Assembly: GCF_011378905.1 (NCBI RefSeq) | Contig: NZ_WTPY01000041.1 | Span: forward strand, 1 to 37,745 | Direction of reading: 5' to 3' | DNA from: Paraglaciecola sp. 20A4 | GTDB lineage: Bacteria > Pseudomonadota > Gammaproteobacteria > Enterobacterales > Alteromonadaceae | Length of the DNA: 37,745 nt | Shown: positions 35,059 to 37,745 of the stretch, piece by piece | Layout of the letters: every line of letters begins with the position of its first letter | How positions within the stretch are numbered: position 1 is the stretch's first letter | Program-made: the position numbers and the translations under genes | Notes under the pieces: model-generated | Database searches by the model: none | Told to the model about the DNA's origin: nothing | Seen by the model: the letters and a program-made list of their open reading frames with translations, nothing else

Positions 35059-36999
35059 TTATAAAATCGATTTGCCGAGCGTTAGAAGCTGATTAGCTTG
35101 CTGGTTTTTCAATGTTTGTGTTGTGCCGTCTCGCCAGAGAACCGTGATGTCGGTTACCACATCGTCTTTTCCTAAGCCGAAATGCGCTATGTTCAGCAAG
35201 CTTTGGGAATGACTAGCATTACTTGAGCCTATGAGTTTGTATTGCTTTTGACCTTTCGTTGTTATCCATACCTTTGCCCCGTAAGGGTCAACGCCATTTT
35301 TTGAATAGCCTATTTTTACAAGCAAATGATTGTTATGGGCATCGTCAGTGACGTTTTTGTATAAATGCCATTTACCGTTGTCATCATCGCCACTTAAAAT
35401 ATCTATTTTTCCATCTAAGTCGAAGTCAAATGCGACACCTGAATCACCGTGAGATTTTAAATCGATTTCAGTTGTGGCGTTATGCGCCACGCTGCTTGTG
35501 AAATGCCCATCACCGGTATTGAGTAACATCACATCGGCGATCCTGCGTTTTAAATCACCAAAGCGATATACAAAGAAATCAGCATTACCATCGTTGTTGA
35601 AGTCGCCAGTGGTGACACCCCAGTTATTGGTTTTTAAGGTATCTGGTATACGCTCTGAAATATCTGAGAATACACCGTTATCGTTGCGCAATAATACGTC
35701 TGGTACGGCTAAATCTTGTGGCTTCCAGCTAGCCTCGTAATCTGTAACGCCAGTCAATGACGCGCGCACATCCCAAGCTAAATCGTCGGTTAACATCCAC
35801 TCAAGGCGCCACTTGTTGTCGCCTAAATATCCTAAATACCAACCGGTTTCGTTCAATTCTGTAGGGAAGCCCATCGCTTGTTCTTGAGTGACAGTGTGAT
35901 CTTCTTTTGGCGTGGTGATCTGCTGTTTATTCGCACCAATAAATACCGGCATAAAATCCAGCAATTTGGCTCTGGGAAAGTGATAGAAATCATTAAGCGT
36001 TAAGTCTGAATCAGCGTAGAGCGTTAACCCATCATGACTTTTACTGCCTACGTCTCTAAGATCCAGTGTTTGATGCTCTTTATCGAAACTGAGGCTGTCG
36101 TTGGCGATGGTGTAATACAGCTTGCCGCGGGCAAAGTAGTAATCCAGATCGCCATCATTATCGATGTCGGCTTGGGCGACGGTGATGGTACCTGGGTAAT
36201 CATCATGCCCTTGAGGAAACACAGTGCTGGTGGTATTGGTGAAGGTAAAATCACCATTACCTTGCCATATTGATGTTTTGTCGTAACTGGTAAATGCAAT
36301 AATATCCATGACATCATCATTGTTGTAGTCTGTTATTAACACTCGTTCTGCTTCTATATCTTCAAATCCTGGACTTTCTACATAGCGAAACGTGCCATTC
36401 CCTAGGTTTTTGAAAATGATATTACGCGGTAATGTTTCGTTGACCACTTTAGCGGCATTAACTTGCATAAAGTCTAAATCGCCATCGTTGTCTAAATCGA
36501 CCCAGCGAACACTTCGGCCTCTGGCGCCCAACTTTGAGATACCTGCTTCTTTTGTAACGTCTGTATAGGTACCATTGTCATTACGCAACAAGCGCTGGGG
36601 TTGCGGCGTTAAGCCATTACCGCCGCCGAGTGATAAAAGAATGTCGTTGTCACCGTCTGCATCATAATCGCCAGCGGATATTCCATGTAAATCCGCTTTA
36701 TGAAAAATATCTTTCACTTCGCTAAAACGATCGTCAGCATTACCCATAAATAGTTGTACAGGTGTGTTGTCGTGATTGGTTAACAAGAAGTCATAATGGC
36801 CGTCATTATTTAAATCAACCACCGCAGGCCCGCCGTATTTCCAATTGGCTTCGGTAACTAAGCCTACTGATTCAGATACATCTTCAAATAAAACTTGGCT
36901 ATTTGCGGGGGGACTTACAGCGTCATTATGACTACAAGCGCTTTGCAAAACGATGGCAACGCCAAAAGCGACTACGGAAAACGGTTTATTTATGATCAT
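35059..36999 (-). CDS. CRTAC1-like lipoprotein with FG-GAP repeats and ASPIC/UnbV domain
   Basis: 646-residue lipoprotein: lipobox LQSAC puts the acylated Cys at residue 22 from the ATG at 36999 (a TTG at 37011 is the only earlier start). It is made of FG-GAP/VCBS repeats with calcium loops such as DLNNDGHYD, DYDADGDND, DLDNDGDLD, DIDNDGDLD, DFNNDGNAD and DFDLDGKID, which together predict a beta-propeller, and ends in an ASPIC/UnbV domain (AHFGLGKDDVVTDITVLWRDG). Such proteins are exported and in other phyla are found beside SusC/SusD-type transporters. Here the tail of a TonB receptor gene lies just upstream, so a surface glycan-binding or receptor-partner role is likely but untested. Confidence 0.85.
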   Translation of the reverse strand: MIINKPFSVVAFGVAIVLQSACSHNDAVSPPANSQVLFEDVSESVGLVTEANWKYGGPAVVDLNNDGHYDFLLTNHDNTPVQLFMGNADDRFSEVKDIFHKADLHGISAGDYDADGDNDILLSLGGGNGLTPQPQRLLRNDNGTYTDVTKEAGISKLGARGRSVRWVDLDNDGDLDFMQVNAAKVVNETLPRNIIFKNLGNGTFRYVESPGFEDIEAERVLITDYNNDDVMDIIAFTSYDKTSIWQGNGDFTFTNTTSTVFPQGHDDYPGTITVAQADIDNDGDLDYYFARGKLYYTIANDSLSFDKEHQTLDLRDVGSKSHDGLTLYADSDLTLNDFYHFPRAKLLDFMPVFIGANKQQITTPKEDHTVTQEQAMGFPTELNETGWYLGYLGDNKWRLEWMLTDDLAWDVRASLTGVTDYEASWKPQDLAVPDVLLRNDNGVFSDISERIPDTLKTNNWGVTTGDFNNDGNADFFVYRFGDLKRRIADVMLLNTGDGHFTSSVAHNATTEIDLKSHGDSGVAFDFDLDGKIDILSGDDDNGKWHLYKNVTDDAHNNHLLVKIGYSKNGVDPYGAKVWITTKGQKQYKLIGSSNASHSQSLLNIAHFGLGKDDVVTDITVLWRDGTTQTLKNQQANQLLTLGKSIL

Positions 37000-37052
37000 G
37001 TTCTTATCCAATATCTTGTTAAGGTAAATTAGTAAGTTAACGGAAAAAGGGC

Positions 37053-37076
37053 CTCCTAAGGACCCTATTTTAGGAG
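37053..37076 (-). promoter_or_regulatory. Hairpin between TonB receptor tail and CRTAC1-like gene
   Basis: CTCCTAA (37053-37059) pairs with TTAGGAG (37070-37076). It lies 18 nt after the stop of the receptor remnant and before the CRTAC1-like start, the same place as the hairpin after the intact receptor at 19008-19029. This supports a former receptor > CRTAC1 operon. Confidence 0.45.
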
Positions 37077-37093
37077 CTTAGTAAATCTAAAAA

Positions 37094-37189
37094 CTAGAAT
37101 GTATAGCGCGCACCCAAACGGTATATGTTGCCGGTATTCCACTCTCTAATGGTGGGATATTTCGTTGCTTCACCTATATCTTGAGCGGA
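37094..37189 (-). pseudogene. TonB-dependent receptor, 3' tail only
   Basis: 31 codons read as ATKYPTIREWNTGNIYRLGA and end RYTF before a TAG. A terminal strand with the pattern YRLGARYTF is the usual C-terminal beta-strand signature of TonB receptors. An in-frame TAA precedes it, and the rest of the gene (over 2 kb) is missing. It is on the same strand as, and 95 nt upstream of, the CRTAC1-like gene. Confidence 0.75.
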
Positions 37190-37197
37190 TTATTTAC

Positions 37198-37380
37198 CTA
37201 TGATTTCGGCAGATAAGGAATCACCAACGCTTGAACTTTAATAATTTCCAACTCGTCGTTAGAGGTGTCGGTCTGATTCTCCGACGAGGAAATCTGGCGT
37301 TTGTTGCTGTTCTCTTGCTGAGGAACCACCTTTCTGGCATACCAATTAACATAATTGCTATAGCAATCGACAATCTTGAC
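37198..37380 (-). pseudogene. Unidentified gene tail
   Basis: A 60-codon stop-to-stop frame without a start codon reads VDCYSNYVNWYARKVVPQQ, a polar Ser/Asn/Glu-rich middle, and ends EIIKVQALVIPYLPKS. It has protein-like composition and ends a few bases before the TonB receptor tail, so two 3' ends lie side by side. I do not recognise the family. Confidence 0.35.
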
Positions 37381-37745
37381 TTACTAAATTATTAGGTAGT
37401 CGCATCTGCATTCTTGTAACAAAAGTATTCACCACCAACATGTTAATTATATATTGTTTATTGTTTACAATGTGAAGCATACTTGTTACAAAACTTGATC
37501 TCAACCAAATATTCAACGATCGCGCTAACAATAAGTAGCAGTTAGCACTGTGAAAATTAGTAATTAAGGTATCTATCTGTTTTTATTGGGTAATTTCATT
37601 ATCTAGCTTGTTTTATTTTAGGAGGAATGTTTCATCTTAGTCGGAATCGATAATCAATGGAGTCAGAGCCACGGCAAGAGCGTGAATGCCTAATTATCAC
37701 TCAACTAACTCGGATCCCGCTAAAAATATAGCCTCAAGGTAATCA
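37381..37745. other. A/T-rich gene-free region with operator-like sequence
   Basis: No gene is visible. TTGTTTACAA (37461-37470) is one base off the TTGTTAACAA core of the agar promoters. It is in the position expected for the promoter of the deleted TonB receptor gene. Confidence 0.4.

Noticed and set aside
1-37745. CRISPR array, tRNA or rRNA genes.
   Set aside because: No regularly spaced repeats or cloverleaf/rRNA signature sequences were seen on either strand.

Overview
The window looks like accessory chromosome of an agar-degrading marine gammaproteobacterium, most likely an Alteromonadales member close to Paraglaciecola or Glaciecola. This is inferred from gene content: a GH50 beta-agarase lipoprotein, a GH117 anhydro-galactosidase, a KdgK-type sugar kinase, a sugar-porter transporter and a very large TonB-dependent receptor. 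No rRNA, tRNA or CRISPR array was seen.

Layout. 1-422: an ISAs1-type transposase remnant at the left edge plus an unidentified gene tail. 423-4642: an ABC-2 exporter (ATPase and two DUF3526-type permeases) followed by a Coa1-family membrane protein. 4828-7850: a cupin and a cyanase, divergent from a PAS-PAS-AAA sigma-54 activator; a textbook -24/-12 promoter and two tandem palindromes lie between them. 7947-10852: an IclR regulator divergent from a PhyH dioxygenase and an NHL beta-propeller protein. 11140-22725: a minus-strand operon TonB receptor > Ig-like lipoprotein > flavin-dependent tryptophan-halogenase-like protein > SapC, with the SapC gene cut by an IS3 element that itself carries a 1865-nt group II intron. 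23235-23962: a chemoreceptor remnant and a small HTH gene. 24003-30476: the agar core, with MFS transporter > KDG kinase > GH117 on the minus strand divergent from the GH50 agarase. 30477-31852: a graveyard holding a decayed CRTAC1-like gene and a glyoxalase tail. 31853-37011: two FG-GAP/ASPIC-UnbV (CRTAC1-like) lipoprotein genes, one interrupted by an in-frame TGA. 37094-37380: the 3' tails of a second TonB receptor and of an unidentified gene.

How it fits together. GH50 would release neoagaro-oligosaccharides at the cell surface, the TonB receptor would import them, GH117 would split off 3,6-anhydro-L-galactose, the MFS porter would carry sugar across the inner membrane, and the kinase would act on the 2-keto-3-deoxy acid made further down. 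A perfect 14-bp palindrome (AATTGTTAACAATT) occurs twice between the MFS and GH50 genes, with a 10-bp core copy between them and another at the TonB receptor promoter, so these units probably share one repressor, which is not encoded here in any form I recognise. The least explained parts are the halogenase/SapC/Ig-lipoprotein operon and the CRTAC1-like lipoproteins; both look like surface glycan-acquisition modules lacking a SusD protein.
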